A stretch of 64,000 bases of DNA from Leptospira haakeii (GTDB taxonomy: Bacteria > Spirochaetota > Leptospiria > Leptospirales > Leptospiraceae), in the NCBI RefSeq assembly GCF_002812045.1, contig NZ_NPEG01000001.1, positions 682,001 to 746,000 of the forward strand, in the 5' to 3' direction. Below the pieces are notes generated by a model. That model was not told where the DNA came from and did no database searches. It worked only from the letters and a program-made list of their open reading frames with translations. Shown here in pieces: positions 47,377 to 56,080 of this stretch (its first letter is position 1; each line of letters opens with the position of its first letter). Position numbers and translations under genes: made by a program.

Positions 47377-47529
47377 AGAGAAGTGTCCGAAGAGTTGATA
47401 GTTTACTCTTGAGTTTCAGTCTCTAAATTCCAGTAAAAAACGGAACTTATTTGAGCCTTTTTGGATTTTCCAAGGAAGCGCCGATTGGAAGCATGGAAAC
47501 AACCTCTCAGGTATTATTAGGAGATTCAT

Positions 47530-48399
47530 TTGGCTAAAGTACATTTTACCAAGATGGAAGGGATCGGTAACGATTACGTATATGTGGATGCAACCAAGGA
47601 CGATTTACGTCTGAGTCCGGAGCAGATCCAAAAACTTTCCGACCGTAATTTCGGGATCGGAGGTGATGGTGTGATCTTTATCCGTGCATCCAATAAAGGC
47701 GATTTCCAAATGGATATGTACAATGCGGATGGTTCCTCTTCCGAAATGTGCGGGAACGGAATTCGCTGCGTAGGAAAGTACGTATTCGATCACGGGCTTA
47801 CGAACAAAAAACAACCTAAGATAGAAACCGGGGCCGGAATTTTAGAGCTAGACCTTAAAGTAAATGGAAGCGGTAAAGTGGAACAGGTTTCCGTAGATAT
47901 GGGAAAACCGATCTTAGTTCCTTCTTTAATCCCGGTTAAATGGGAGAATGAAAATCCAATTTTAGAACAGCCTCTTTCTTTCTTAAGTGGATTGCCAGGC
48001 TATTCTTCTTATAATTTAAAATTCAGCGCTGTAAGTATGGGAAATCCTCACTGCATTATTTATGTAGAAGATCCGGATAAATTCCCAGTCAGAGAGATCG
48101 GGCCTCTCATCGAAAATCATACTGAATTATTTCCTCGTAGAGTGAATGTGGAATTCGTTTCCTTAAGAGGAAAAGATCATCTCTACCAAAGAACATGGGA
48201 AAGAGGTGCAGGAGAAACATTGGCCTGCGGAACAGGCGCTTGTGCAGTGATGACTGCTTCTCACCTAAATGGTAAAACAGGAAAAGATGTTCGTATCGAT
48301 CTAAGAGGCGGAACTTTAAGAGTACAGTTGCTTGAATCGGGTCACGTGCTGATGACAGGACCTGCTACAGAAGTATTCAGTGGAGTCGTGGAAGTTTAA
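47530..48399 (+). CDS. dapF: Diaminopimelate epimerase
   Basis: Interconverts LL- and meso-diaminopimelate for lysine and peptidoglycan. The 289-residue protein has the two-domain pattern with both catalytic cysteines: [15 protein letters not shown] (about 72-86) and [13 protein letters not shown] (about 234-246). [16 protein letters not shown] N-terminal sequence ([14 protein letters not shown]), [11 protein letters not shown] and [10 protein letters not shown] are also present. The TTG start is supported by AGGAG 6 nt upstream. The stop overlaps the stop of convergent plsC by 2 bp (TTTAAG). Confidence 0.95.
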   Translation: MAKVHFTKMEGIGNDYVYVDATKDDLRLSPEQIQKLSDRNFGIGGDGVIFIRASNKGDFQMDMYNADGSSSEMCGNGIRCVGKYVFDHGLTNKKQPKIETGAGILELDLKVNGSGKVEQVSVDMGKPILVPSLIPVKWENENPILEQPLSFLSGLPGYSSYNLKFSAVSMGNPHCIIYVEDPDKFPVREIGPLIENHTELFPRRVNVEFVSLRGKDHLYQRTWERGAGETLACGTGACAVMTASHLNGKTGKDVRIDLRGGTLRVQLLESGHVLMTGPATEVFSGVVEV

Positions 48400-49112
48400 G
48401 CTTCCGCGTACTGACCTTCTTGCAAAGCGATCATTCTGTTTCTAACTACATCGGAGAGTTGTTTCATATTCTCCTCTAATGTGCCTGAAAGAAATTCTCT
48501 ATGATCTACTTTTTCTCCGTAGATCACTTTTACCTTTTTATAGATCGCACGTTTTTTGATATCACAGACTTCTTTAGGCATTCCCATAAAGCTACGAACG
48601 ATAGGTGGGATCGGGATATCAGAATAAGATTCTTCGACAGGTATGATTACAGAAGGAAGAATATCCACTTTATTGCGAATGGAGAATGCTGCGAATCCTG
48701 AATGAAAATCTACCATTCCGGATTTAAAATCGTTTTTGACCATATAATCATGGCCTTCCGGGAAAATTCCTAGGGTCTCACCTTTTTTGAAAACCTGTTG
48801 GATCATCTTAATGGAACCGATAGAAATATTTCCGTCGATAGACATAGGGATCCCGCCTGCAATCTTTGCAAGATCTCTGAAGATAGGAATTCTAAAAGTG
48901 TATTCTGCAGCGATCCAAGAAATGAATCGAGGAAAAGTGTAAGAAAGAATAAATGGATCCATATCGGATCTATGATTGCAGGTAAGAATTACTTTACCGC
49001 TAGTTACAATGTTTTCGGTTCCGTACGCGGTAATATCCACAGCCAAACCTATGAAGGGGGCCACGAAATTTTTGATCCGAAGATATGTTTTTGCTTCTTT
49101 CTCCACGGTCAA
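48396..49112 (-). CDS. 1-acylglycerol-3-phosphate O-acyltransferase (PlsC-type)
   Basis: Membrane-associated acyltransferase of 238 residues that most likely makes phosphatidic acid from lysophosphatidate. The catalytic NHxxxxD motif is [10 protein letters not shown] (about 46-55), followed by [19 protein letters not shown] and the third motif IFPEGHDY, where H replaces the usual T of FPEGTRS, so the acceptor may differ. The C-terminal part ([16 protein letters not shown]) is as in the family. Adjacent to an unknown 92-aa gene 13 bp upstream. A phospholipid role is by family; acceptor and acyl donor are unknown. Confidence 0.83.
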   Translation of the reverse strand: MTVEKEAKTYLRIKNFVAPFIGLAVDITAYGTENIVTSGKVILTCNHRSDMDPFILSYTFPRFISWIAAEYTFRIPIFRDLAKIAGGIPMSIDGNISIGSIKMIQQVFKKGETLGIFPEGHDYMVKNDFKSGMVDFHSGFAAFSIRNKVDILPSVIIPVEESYSDIPIPPIVRSFMGMPKEVCDIKKRAIYKKVKVIYGEKVDHREFLSGTLEENMKQLSDVVRNRMIALQEGQYAEA

Positions 49113-49125
49113 CCTACCTCAACGA

Positions 49126-49404
49126 CTATTCTCCTAAGAAAACGCTCCACCATTTTTTATCCTGCCCAGCAGGCTTATTAGAGTTTGGATCTCCATCAGA
49201 GGACTTTACCTCTTGTCTGGGCCTTCCGAAATCTTTTTGTTTTCGTTTCGGTTGAACATTAGTGAGATTTTTTTTAATCTCCTCATATTCCTTCGAAGCG
49301 TTGGCATTAGAGCGAATATAATTACGTATATCGTCCCATTGAGGATCGTCTTCATTGCCATAAGCGGCATAGTTGAACAGATCGATTTGATCGAATTCAG
49401 GCAT
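49126..49404 (-). CDS. Hypothetical hydrophilic protein (92 aa)
   Basis: A 92-residue protein of unknown function, 13 bp upstream of the plsC-type gene and co-directional. The N-terminal 45 residues (LFNYAAYGNEDDPQWDDIRN, YIRSNANASKEYEEIKKN) have the length and helical layout of the start of anti-sigma-factor/zinc-finger-like ASD modules but lack the HxxxCxxC ligands. The middle is charged and disordered (KRKQKDFGRPRQ), the end aromatic (KKWWSVFLGE). A co-transcription partner of the acyltransferase; no function is claimed. Confidence 0.6.
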   Translation of the reverse strand: MPEFDQIDLFNYAAYGNEDDPQWDDIRNYIRSNANASKEYEEIKKNLTNVQPKRKQKDFGRPRQEVKSSDGDPNSNKPAGQDKKWWSVFLGE

Positions 49405-49613
49405 ACTTTTCCTTTCCGTTAAGGGGAAGTTCGAATAGGATATGATCGGAATCGCTTAAAAGCAAAATCCTTTCAAACCATTCGCATGTTTGCCTGGGAA
49501 AATACTATGGCAACAGTTTTCGTAAATTTCAAACCGGATTTTCTGATTTCGTTTTTAAAAAATCTAGCGAATGTCACTGAATTTAGGACTTCGAATTTCC
49601 GAAGGTATAAGTT

Positions 49614-49790
49614 ATGGAGAGAGAGAATCTCCCCCCTTTAAACAGACATAATCATACAGAATCGGAAGATATAAAAGAAACCGGTACGGCGAAAAATTTA
49701 GGCAGGATCATTCCATTTCCTTCCCCGCCAGGAAGAAATTTGAAAAAGATCCGGGAATTGTACGAGGATATTTTCGATCAGAAACCTTGA
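49614..49790 (+). CDS. Small protein, 58 aa, unknown
   Basis: A 58-codon frame from ATG 49614 to TGA 49788-49790, preceded by GAAGG 8 nt upstream (49601-49605), lying in an otherwise empty stretch between two minus-strand genes. The product starts MERENLPPLNRHNH, contains GRIIPFPSPPGRNLKKIREL and ends FDQKP. It is hydrophilic, basic at the centre and without a signal peptide or membrane segment. Its clean ribosome-binding site and the lack of another gene support it; no homologue is recognised. Confidence 0.45.
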   Translation: MERENLPPLNRHNHTESEDIKETGTAKNLGRIIPFPSPPGRNLKKIRELYEDIFDQKP

Positions 49791-49808
49791 TTAATATCGT
49801 TTCTGATT

Positions 49809-50285
49809 TTAGAAAAGAGATCTGAGAAAATTCAGATATTGAGTTTTGCCTTCGCTGTTCTCCGCTGGAGCCCAAGCGGCAAACTCTTTGTCGGTGGTCG
49901 GATCGTACGGTCCTGATTTTCCTTCGAAGCAGATACAGGTTTCTGTAAGGCAGACCAATGTATGATACACTCCTGGAAGAATATCTATCCCATAGATCGG
50001 TCCGTCCGAGCTCAGGATATGTTTATCTCTGACTGTACCATCTTCTTCGAATAAGATGAAGCCTAGTTCTCCTTTTAACACTAAAAAGGTCTCGGGCTTA
50101 GGCGGATTTTTGTGACGATGAGCTTGGACGTAAGTGTCCTTAGTAAGAACGTTCAGAAATCTCTGATACGGTTCTAGTAATTCATGGAAATTGTGATTGG
50201 TTCTTCCTCTAGCAGAAGAGGAAGCAAGCGGAAGGAGTTTATCGAATAACTCCTGATCGATGAGTAATTTATCCGGCCGAGACAA
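49809..50285 (-). CDS. WbuC-family cupin protein
   Basis: A 158-residue single-domain cupin of the WbuC type. The N-terminal helix has SSARGRTNHNFHE, and the first cupin motif is HRHKNPPKPETFLVLKGELG (histidine and glutamate metal ligands), with the second around YGIDILPGVYHTLVCLTETC (histidine in PGVYH). WbuC proteins occur with O-antigen genes but their reaction is not established. The start codon is TTG 50285 and overlaps the end of the Bfd-like gene by 17 bp, which implies coupled translation. Cysteines in CLTETCICFEG are unusual for the family. Confidence 0.78.
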   Translation of the reverse strand: MSRPDKLLIDQELFDKLLPLASSSARGRTNHNFHELLEPYQRFLNVLTKDTYVQAHRHKNPPKPETFLVLKGELGFILFEEDGTVRDKHILSSDGPIYGIDILPGVYHTLVCLTETCICFEGKSGPYDPTTDKEFAAWAPAENSEGKTQYLNFLRSLF

Positions 50286-50448
50286 GTTGTAGATGCTGCT
50301 CGCAATACGCGACTAGGTAATCAGTGCAGGCTGTGCAAGTATCCGCAGCTCCGCAAGCTTTTACCACATCACGATAGTCTTGTCCTTGTTGTTTAGCAGT
50401 CTCTACGATTTTTTCAAACGTGATTTGAGCACAATGGCACTTTTCCAT
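50269..50448 (-). CDS. Bfd-like [2Fe-2S]-binding small protein
   Basis: A 59-residue protein. The Bfd ligand pattern is complete: C4-x-C6 at the N-terminus and C38-x2-C41 near the middle (CHC and ADTCTACTDYL), as in bacterioferritin-associated ferredoxin, where four cysteines at this spacing hold a 2Fe-2S cluster. Two further cysteines (C32, C49) are present. Its last 17 bp overlap the TTG start of the cupin gene in another frame, so the two are translated together. Start ATG 50448. Bfd normally releases iron from bacterioferritin, but no bfr gene is next to it; it could instead pass electrons to an enzyme. Confidence 0.7.
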   Translation of the reverse strand: MEKCHCAQITFEKIVETAKQQGQDYRDVVKACGAADTCTACTDYLVAYCEQHLQLVSAG

Positions 50449-50584
50449 TCAGGTTCCGATCTCTCTTTATATAACTATCGTTTTTGAGACTCAGTATTAA
50501 AGTCAAGTTTTCTGAGCAAAAGTTCAGAATATTTTCTAGATTGTATGGGACATAATGTCAGAGTTTATGGGGTAAAGAAGAAGT

Positions 50585-50661
<77 letters not shown>

Positions 50662-50669
50662 GGGTGATT

Positions 50670-51101
50670 TTAAAAGAATTTCTTTTCCAAAAGCTCTAAA
50701 TGCTCTTGGGGAAGTTTCGGGACCAGTTTTTTTCCCTTGGTGTAATTGTATAGCAGTAAACCGGATAGGCCAAGATAGATAATCACTCCTGCTAAATGAG
50801 CAAGATTAGCTAACCAAGCTCCTGCAAAAGGAATAAAGGAGAAGAACCAAGACAATACTAAGAATGTTATAAAGTAGAGAACATTCAAAAAGGAAAGTTT
50901 GGAATGTCTGTAAACTTCTGCTTCGTTTGAATAGAAAGAAAATCCGATAAGCCAATTTCCGAATAAAGGAAGAGTTACCACATAGATACGAAATCTTTCG
51001 GTGTTTATAAAAGTTTTGGCTTGGTTCCAGTAAGGAGAGAGAAAAGCGAAGGCCTTAGCCTTGAGTTCCTCTAATTTTGCTGAGTATTTTTCGAACTTCA
51101 T
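50670..51101 (-). CDS. Small polytopic membrane protein (DUF4870-like)
   Basis: A 143-residue inner-membrane protein with about three to four hydrophobic helices and a charged helical N-terminus (MKFEKYSAKLEELKAKAFAF). Composition and layout recall the DUF4870-like family, and the preceding gene product is of the same type, so the two may be a tandem pair. The start overlaps the end of the preceding gene by 47 bp, so they are co-translated. The last codon is 8 bp before tRNA-Arg. Function unknown. Confidence 0.6.
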   Translation of the reverse strand: MKFEKYSAKLEELKAKAFAFLSPYWNQAKTFINTERFRIYVVTLPLFGNWLIGFSFYSNEAEVYRHSKLSFLNVLYFITFLVLSWFFSFIPFAGAWLANLAHLAGVIIYLGLSGLLLYNYTKGKKLVPKLPQEHLELLEKKFF

Positions 51102-51501
51102 TCTCTATTTCCGGAAATAATGGTAATACAAACAGTTTGCCTTGATAAGCTTGCAAGGCTCCTAAAATTCCATAACCTAATAAAGCCAACCATGCGACAT
51201 AGCTGATAAAGTCGGTTACTACAGGATTCGCATGAATCCATTTTAAAATGGTGCTTAGAATAGGGAACTCTCTTAAGAACCAAACTACCAAGTATAAAAA
51301 TACAAATCCTAGATTTAACTTAATTGCTTGGAGTGCGTGAAACTTGCAAATTTCCTGTTTTTTTCTAAAAAACCAAGGAATGACCCATCCTAAAAAAGGA
51401 ATATAAGAAATAGCAGCGAACAAATTGGGATATTCATCCCCTTCTAATAATCGCTTGGTCTCTTCCAGGAATTCCCGGGTGTTGAATCTCTGGTCAGACA
51501 T
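51055..51501 (-). CDS. Small polytopic membrane protein (DUF4870-like)
   Basis: A 148-residue membrane protein whose first 40 residues are hydrophilic (MSDQRFNTREFLEETKRL), followed by about four hydrophobic helices with the pattern ISYIPFLGWVIPWFFRKKQE and KFHALQAIKLNLGFVFLYLV, which is the DUF4870 signature (HALQA close to the typical HxxQA). It is located 41 bp downstream of tRNA-Ser (GCT), in the same direction, and overlaps the next membrane gene by 47 bp. Function unknown. Confidence 0.65.
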   Translation of the reverse strand: MSDQRFNTREFLEETKRLLEGDEYPNLFAAISYIPFLGWVIPWFFRKKQEICKFHALQAIKLNLGFVFLYLVVWFLREFPILSTILKWIHANPVVTDFISYVAWLALLGYGILGALQAYQGKLFVLPLFPEIENEVRKILSKIRGTQG

Positions 51502-51541
51502 CTTTTTAATTCTCGGGGTCAGCGTGAGAGTTTGGAACTTT

Positions 51542-51630
<89 letters not shown>

Positions 51631-51642
51631 AGCAGTGTTCCA

Positions 51643-51729
<87 letters not shown>

Positions 51730-51783
51730 GGTTAAGGATTACTTTACTGACAAGATGGGGGACCCTGTCAAGGTGATTTACCT

Positions 51784-52971
51784 ATGAGTACGGAAAAGAA
51801 CCGTAGAGAAATTTCAGGATTGGTCGTGGAGAAGTGGGCGAATCTTGGTACTTGTATTTCTCATGCGGAAAATAAAACCGTTTTTGTAAAAGGTGCTGTT
51901 CCGGGAGAAACAGTTCGGATCAGAACTGATAAAGAAAATTCTAAACTGGTTTGGGGTACTGTCCAGTCTGTGGAAAATGTTTCTCCTCTTAGAATTGCTT
52001 CAGATTGTTCAGCATTTCCAGAATGTGGGGGCTGTTCTTATCGCCATATTCCGTATGAGGAAGAACTTCAGATCAAAAAATCCCTTTTGAATGATTCATT
52101 TTTATATGTTTCTAAATTCGATCCTTCTCAAATTCCTGAAATTGCAATTTTAAGCGGTCCTTCCGACTCTTATCGTAACACTGCTCAGATCAAAATCGAA
52201 TTCAAAAAGGGAAAAACAAACGCAGGATTCTATAAGGAGAATTCCAACTCCTTGGTTTTATTTCCTAAAGAAGGTTGTAAACATCTTCCTTCTGAGATGA
52301 ACGAGTATGTTCGAAAGAATTTAGGAAATAAGAAAACGTTTTCTAGAAAAGGAGATTGGAGACTTCGTTATTCTTCCGGAGAAATTTTAGAATATGATAA
52401 AAAAGAAGTAAAGATAGGCCCTTATCTTCCTGAAAAAATAGAATGGTCAATTCCTGCAGAAGGTTTTACCCAAGTGAATCGTTTTCTCTTGGAAGAATGG
52501 ATGCTCAAGATCCGATCTTGGATCCCGAAAGATTGTGGTCCTGTATTAGAATTTTATTCAGGGGCAGGACTGATCAGCTTGGCGATCGGTCATTTAGTGA
52601 GTCGTCTTTCCGGTTATGAGTTGTCTGACTCTTCTGTAGATGCTGCTAAGAAAAATGCGAAGAAGATAGGATATTCTCACTTAGAATTCCATACAATGGA
52701 TCTGAATTCTTCTCTTTCGAAAAAAATGGATTTTTTCGATGCAAAGCTGTGCATTTTGAATCCACCGAGGGCTGGAGCTTCTTCTTCCTTATTAGATTTT
52801 TTAGATGGATTTAAGGCTTCTCGCGTTATTTATTCTAGTTGTAATCATAGCACCTTGGCAAGAGATCTTGGGATCTTAAAAAATTCAGGGTATAAGCTAA
52901 AGGAAATCATTCTTACTGATTTTTTTCCAAGAACCAAACATTTCGAGGTTTTGGTTCTATTAGATCTTTGA
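51784..52971 (+). CDS. RNA m5U methyltransferase (RlmD/TrmA type) with TRAM domain
   Basis: SAM-dependent uracil-C5 methyltransferase of 395 residues. The N-terminal TRAM domain (about 8-66) has FVKGAVPGETVRIRTDKE. The Fe-S motif CSAFPECGGC (C75, C81, C84; fourth cysteine in KEGCKHL) matches RlmD-like enzymes. The Rossmann motif is VLEFYSGAGLISLAIG, and NPPRAGA and the catalytic cysteine in YSSCNHSTLARDL complete the active site. TrmA lacks the TRAM and Fe-S parts, so 23S rRNA (RlmD/RlmCD-like) is the more likely substrate, though the exact position is open. Confidence 0.9.
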   Translation: MSTEKNRREISGLVVEKWANLGTCISHAENKTVFVKGAVPGETVRIRTDKENSKLVWGTVQSVENVSPLRIASDCSAFPECGGCSYRHIPYEEELQIKKSLLNDSFLYVSKFDPSQIPEIAILSGPSDSYRNTAQIKIEFKKGKTNAGFYKENSNSLVLFPKEGCKHLPSEMNEYVRKNLGNKKTFSRKGDWRLRYSSGEILEYDKKEVKIGPYLPEKIEWSIPAEGFTQVNRFLLEEWMLKIRSWIPKDCGPVLEFYSGAGLISLAIGHLVSRLSGYELSDSSVDAAKKNAKKIGYSHLEFHTMDLNSSLSKKMDFFDAKLCILNPPRAGASSSLLDFLDGFKASRVIYSSCNHSTLARDLGILKNSGYKLKEIILTDFFPRTKHFEVLVLLDL

Positions 52972-53042
52972 TTTTTTACTTTTAGAATTCCGATCTGAAA
53001 TCTGAAAATGGTCATATGGAGCCAGGACTCCGGAGAAAATAA

Positions 53043-54044
53043 ATGCCTATCATAGACGAATACGAACTTCCTTCTAAAAAGTCAGATCCTGGTTCTAAAT
53101 TCGGCGAAGTTCTACAAGGCATTTGGTTAGAAGATGAAATCTGTTTTGCGATCGCAGGCGGCGGATGTAAGGCATTTTACGGTTTGGGTTTCGGCCATGA
53201 ATTAAAAACCTGGGGATTAAAACTCAGACAAGTATCCGGAGTTTCCGCGGGTGCTGCAATGGTTCTTTCTTTAATTTGCGGAACAGAAGAAGAATCAGTT
53301 TCCTTCTTTGAAAGAATTGTGCGTAAGAACCCTCGCAATTTTTATTTCACTCGTTTATTTAATGGAGAGAAGGCATTTCCTCATGAGGATATGTATCGTA
53401 GAACAATCCGATTCGGAATGGACTTCGAAAAGATCATTCGCTCCGGCGCAAAAGTTTTTATTCATACAATCAAGGCGTTTCCTAAAGATGATTCTAATAA
53501 GAACACATTTAGACTAGCAAGACTGATTGCAGAAACAGGAAAGGCGTTTTTAGAAGATGAAAGAGATCGTAATAAAGGGCTTTATACGGAAAGAACGTTT
53601 CGTGTTTTAAGAAATTGGAATATGAAAGAGGTTCTTTTTACGGAAGCGGACTTTAGGGATCCAAGTGTGATCGAACAGATTATTATGAATTCTTCTTCTA
53701 TTCCTCCTATTGTTTCTTTTCAGAATCATGGAAAAGAATATTATTTGGATGGAGGACTTACTAATAATTTACTTTTGGAAGCATTTCCTCCTAATGCAAA
53801 AATTATTGGGATACATTACGAATCAACTACCATAGTTGGAAAAGATCCTCATTTATTAGATCGTTGTTTTTTAGTAACTCCTTCTAAAACTTTGCCTATC
53901 ACTTCTTTCGATTACACAAATGCAAAAGGTGTGAGAGAAGCGTACGAGATGGGAAAATCAGACGCATTAAAGAAGAAGGATCAGATCCTCGAGTATCTTA
54001 AAAAAGATTGGGTGAAAAAAGCGGAAAAGTTGCGTAAAAATTAA
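53043..54044 (+). CDS. Patatin-like phospholipase
   Basis: Lipid acyl hydrolase of 333 residues. Patatin motifs: FAIAGGGCKAFYGLGFGH (oxyanion loop), GVSAGAAMVLSL (nucleophile serine, GxSxG) and DGGLTNN (catalytic aspartate). No signal peptide. The 5' part is unremarkable. It is the first gene of an apparent operon with an ABC transporter (9 bp to the ATPase start) and pyrD, so a role in membrane lipid turnover or export is possible. Substrate lipid unknown. Confidence 0.87.
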   Translation: MPIIDEYELPSKKSDPGSKFGEVLQGIWLEDEICFAIAGGGCKAFYGLGFGHELKTWGLKLRQVSGVSAGAAMVLSLICGTEEESVSFFERIVRKNPRNFYFTRLFNGEKAFPHEDMYRRTIRFGMDFEKIIRSGAKVFIHTIKAFPKDDSNKNTFRLARLIAETGKAFLEDERDRNKGLYTERTFRVLRNWNMKEVLFTEADFRDPSVIEQIIMNSSSIPPIVSFQNHGKEYYLDGGLTNNLLLEAFPPNAKIIGIHYESTTIVGKDPHLLDRCFLVTPSKTLPITSFDYTNAKGVREAYEMGKSDALKKKDQILEYLKKDWVKKAEKLRKN

Positions 54045-54053
54045 GGTTGTACT

Positions 54054-54992
54054 GTGGATAAAATTCAAAACCCGATCATATCGGTATCTAATGTAACTAA
54101 AAAATTCAAAGATGTAACCGCCGTTAGCGATCTCTCTCTTGAAATTAAAAAGGGAGAGTTCGTAGGTTTGCTTGGGCCGAACGGAGCCGGTAAAACTACT
54201 CTGATCGAAATATTGGAGGGTATTCAATTTCCTGATTCAGGAAAGATCCAAATTTTAGGCACTAGCTGGAAAGAGAGCGAAACATTTTTAAGAAGTAATA
54301 TTGGCCTAGCTTTGCAAGAAACCAGATTTATGGATAGAGCCACAGTTTGGGAAACTTTGAAATTATTCGGAAGTTTTTATAAGGCTCCTGAATCTAGACT
54401 TCATGAAATCTTAGAACTCACCAGACTTACTGAAAAGAATAAATCCTTCGTGAATAGTTTATCCGGAGGCCAAAGACAAAGATTGGCATTGGGTGTTTCT
54501 ATTATGAACAAACCCGAAATTTTGTTTTTGGATGAGCCAACTACAGGTTTGGATCCTGGAGCCAGAAGAGATATTTGGAAAATTTTGGAAGATCTAAGGG
54601 CATACGGAACCACTATGATTCTCACCACTCATTATATGGAAGAAGCGGAAGTTCTTTGTGAAAGAATTATAGTGATGGATAAGGGAAGGATTTTGGACCA
54701 AGGAACCTTACCTGATCTTTTAGGAAAATTAGGTGGTGGAGAAATTGTACGTTTCTCTTTGGAAAATGGAACTGATCCAAGTGGTTATCTTCCTGAAAAA
54801 GGAAAATTCAAATTCAGTTGGAATTCCGACACGAAAGAAGGAAGGATTAATGTGGAGAGGATTACGGACTATCTTCCTTCTATGCTAGATTCTTTTTCTA
54901 AAGCAGGTGTAGTTTTAAAAGAACTGGAATGTCATAAAAAAACTTTGGACGACTTATTCCTTTCCATGACTGGAAGAGGGTTGGAAGAATGA
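54054..54992 (+). CDS. ABC transporter ATP-binding protein
   Basis: ATPase of 312 residues of the ABC-2-type exporter class. Walker A GPNGAGKTT, signature LSGGQRQRL, Walker B ILFLDEPTTGLDP and switch histidine TTHYMEEAEV are all present. The C-terminal extension after about residue 220 is the family's usual accessory domain. It starts with GTG, 9 bp after the patatin gene, and overlaps its permease partner (ATGA). It drives efflux of an unknown substrate (drug, lipid or glycan). Confidence 0.92.
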   Translation: MDKIQNPIISVSNVTKKFKDVTAVSDLSLEIKKGEFVGLLGPNGAGKTTLIEILEGIQFPDSGKIQILGTSWKESETFLRSNIGLALQETRFMDRATVWETLKLFGSFYKAPESRLHEILELTRLTEKNKSFVNSLSGGQRQRLALGVSIMNKPEILFLDEPTTGLDPGARRDIWKILEDLRAYGTTMILTTHYMEEAEVLCERIIVMDKGRILDQGTLPDLLGKLGGGEIVRFSLENGTDPSGYLPEKGKFKFSWNSDTKEGRINVERITDYLPSMLDSFSKAGVVLKELECHKKTLDDLFLSMTGRGLEE

Positions 54993-56056
54993 AACAAATC
55001 TATCATTTAGTCACGATTCAATTAAAAGAATTTTATAGAGAACCCGGGATACTTTTTTGGGCATTCATATTTCCGATTGCGATTGCCGGTGTATTAGGGC
55101 TTGCATTCACTACTAAGGGAGTTCCTCAAACCAGAGTTGCAATTATTTCTTCTTCGCATGATGCGAGTGGGCTTTCTTCAAAGATAGAAAAAGCATTTTC
55201 TAATTCTTCTGGTGGCAATTCCGACGGATTAGGTGTGATTATTCCTCAGGTTGTTACGGAAGAAGAAGCGATCAAAGCTCTCAAAAGAGGAGAGATCAAT
55301 CTTTTAGTAAAAGAAGATGAAAAAGGAAATTTAGAATTTTCTTTTGATCCGAGCAATGCAAATGCACAGAGAGATTACCTTCTTCTTTCCAATGCTCTTT
55401 TGAGCATGCAGGGAAAAGAACAAGGCAGTTCCAGCATCCGAAGATTGGATTCAAAGGGAACTAGATATATAGATTACTTGGTTCCTGGAATGCTTGCCAT
55501 GGGAGTGATGAACTCTTGCCTCTGGGGAGTTGGCTGGAATCTAATTGAGATGAGGATGAAAAAACTTTTGAGAAGAATGTCCGCTACTCCAATGAACAAG
55601 TTGGCGTTCGTAATGTCTTTCTTCTTCACTCGGATTTTCGTTACGACTGTAGAATCGATCATCTTCTTAACGTTTACATTTTCTGTTTTTGAAAATGCAT
55701 TTTTCGGTTCTATTCCTGCAGCAGTTCTGATTTTTCTAACCGGAAATTTCGTATTTGCATGTATAGGGATCTTTGTGGGTTCCAGAGCACAAAGCGCACA
55801 AGTAGGGAACGGACTCGTGAACGCATTCACTTTCCCTATGATGGTTTTATCCGGGATCTTCTTCAGTTATAAAAACTTTCCTGATATAGTACTTCCTTTT
55901 ATAAAACATCTACCTTTGACTTTGGTGGCTGATTCGTTGAGGGCAGTATTTATAGAAGGAGCCGGGCTCCCAGAAATAATCTACCCTTGCGTGTTTATGG
56001 TCGGGATCGGATTTTTCTTCTTGGGTGTTGGGCTTCGTATATTTCGCTGGTCTTAA
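54989..56056 (+). CDS. ABC-2 type transporter permease
   Basis: Membrane partner of the ATPase before it (4-bp overlap). The 355-residue protein begins with a cytoplasmic segment, an N-terminal membrane helix (FWAFIFPIAIAGVLGLAF), a roughly 150-residue periplasmic domain and five C-terminal helices, with the ABC-2 motif LVPGMLAMGVMNSCLWGVGW at the start of the second membrane block. Typical for ABC-2/DRR-type exporters with one TM followed by an extracytoplasmic domain. Substrate unknown. Confidence 0.9.
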   Translation: MKQIYHLVTIQLKEFYREPGILFWAFIFPIAIAGVLGLAFTTKGVPQTRVAIISSSHDASGLSSKIEKAFSNSSGGNSDGLGVIIPQVVTEEEAIKALKRGEINLLVKEDEKGNLEFSFDPSNANAQRDYLLLSNALLSMQGKEQGSSSIRRLDSKGTRYIDYLVPGMLAMGVMNSCLWGVGWNLIEMRMKKLLRRMSATPMNKLAFVMSFFFTRIFVTTVESIIFLTFTFSVFENAFFGSIPAAVLIFLTGNFVFACIGIFVGSRAQSAQVGNGLVNAFTFPMMVLSGIFFSYKNFPDIVLPFIKHLPLTLVADSLRAVFIEGAGLPEIIYPCVFMVGIGFFFLGVGLRIFRWS

Positions 56057-56080
56057 TATATCTATCTGTTAGGAGACCGG

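Noticed and set aside
47493..47537. Fourteen-codon ORF overlapping the dapF start
   Set aside because: Its own ribosome-binding site is poor and dapF has a good AGGAG, so coupling is not needed. Probably chance.
50510..50529. Short inverted repeat TTCTGA...TCAGAA
   Set aside because: Only 6 bp arms and no link to a start codon or terminator run; no known SOS or Fur box matches.
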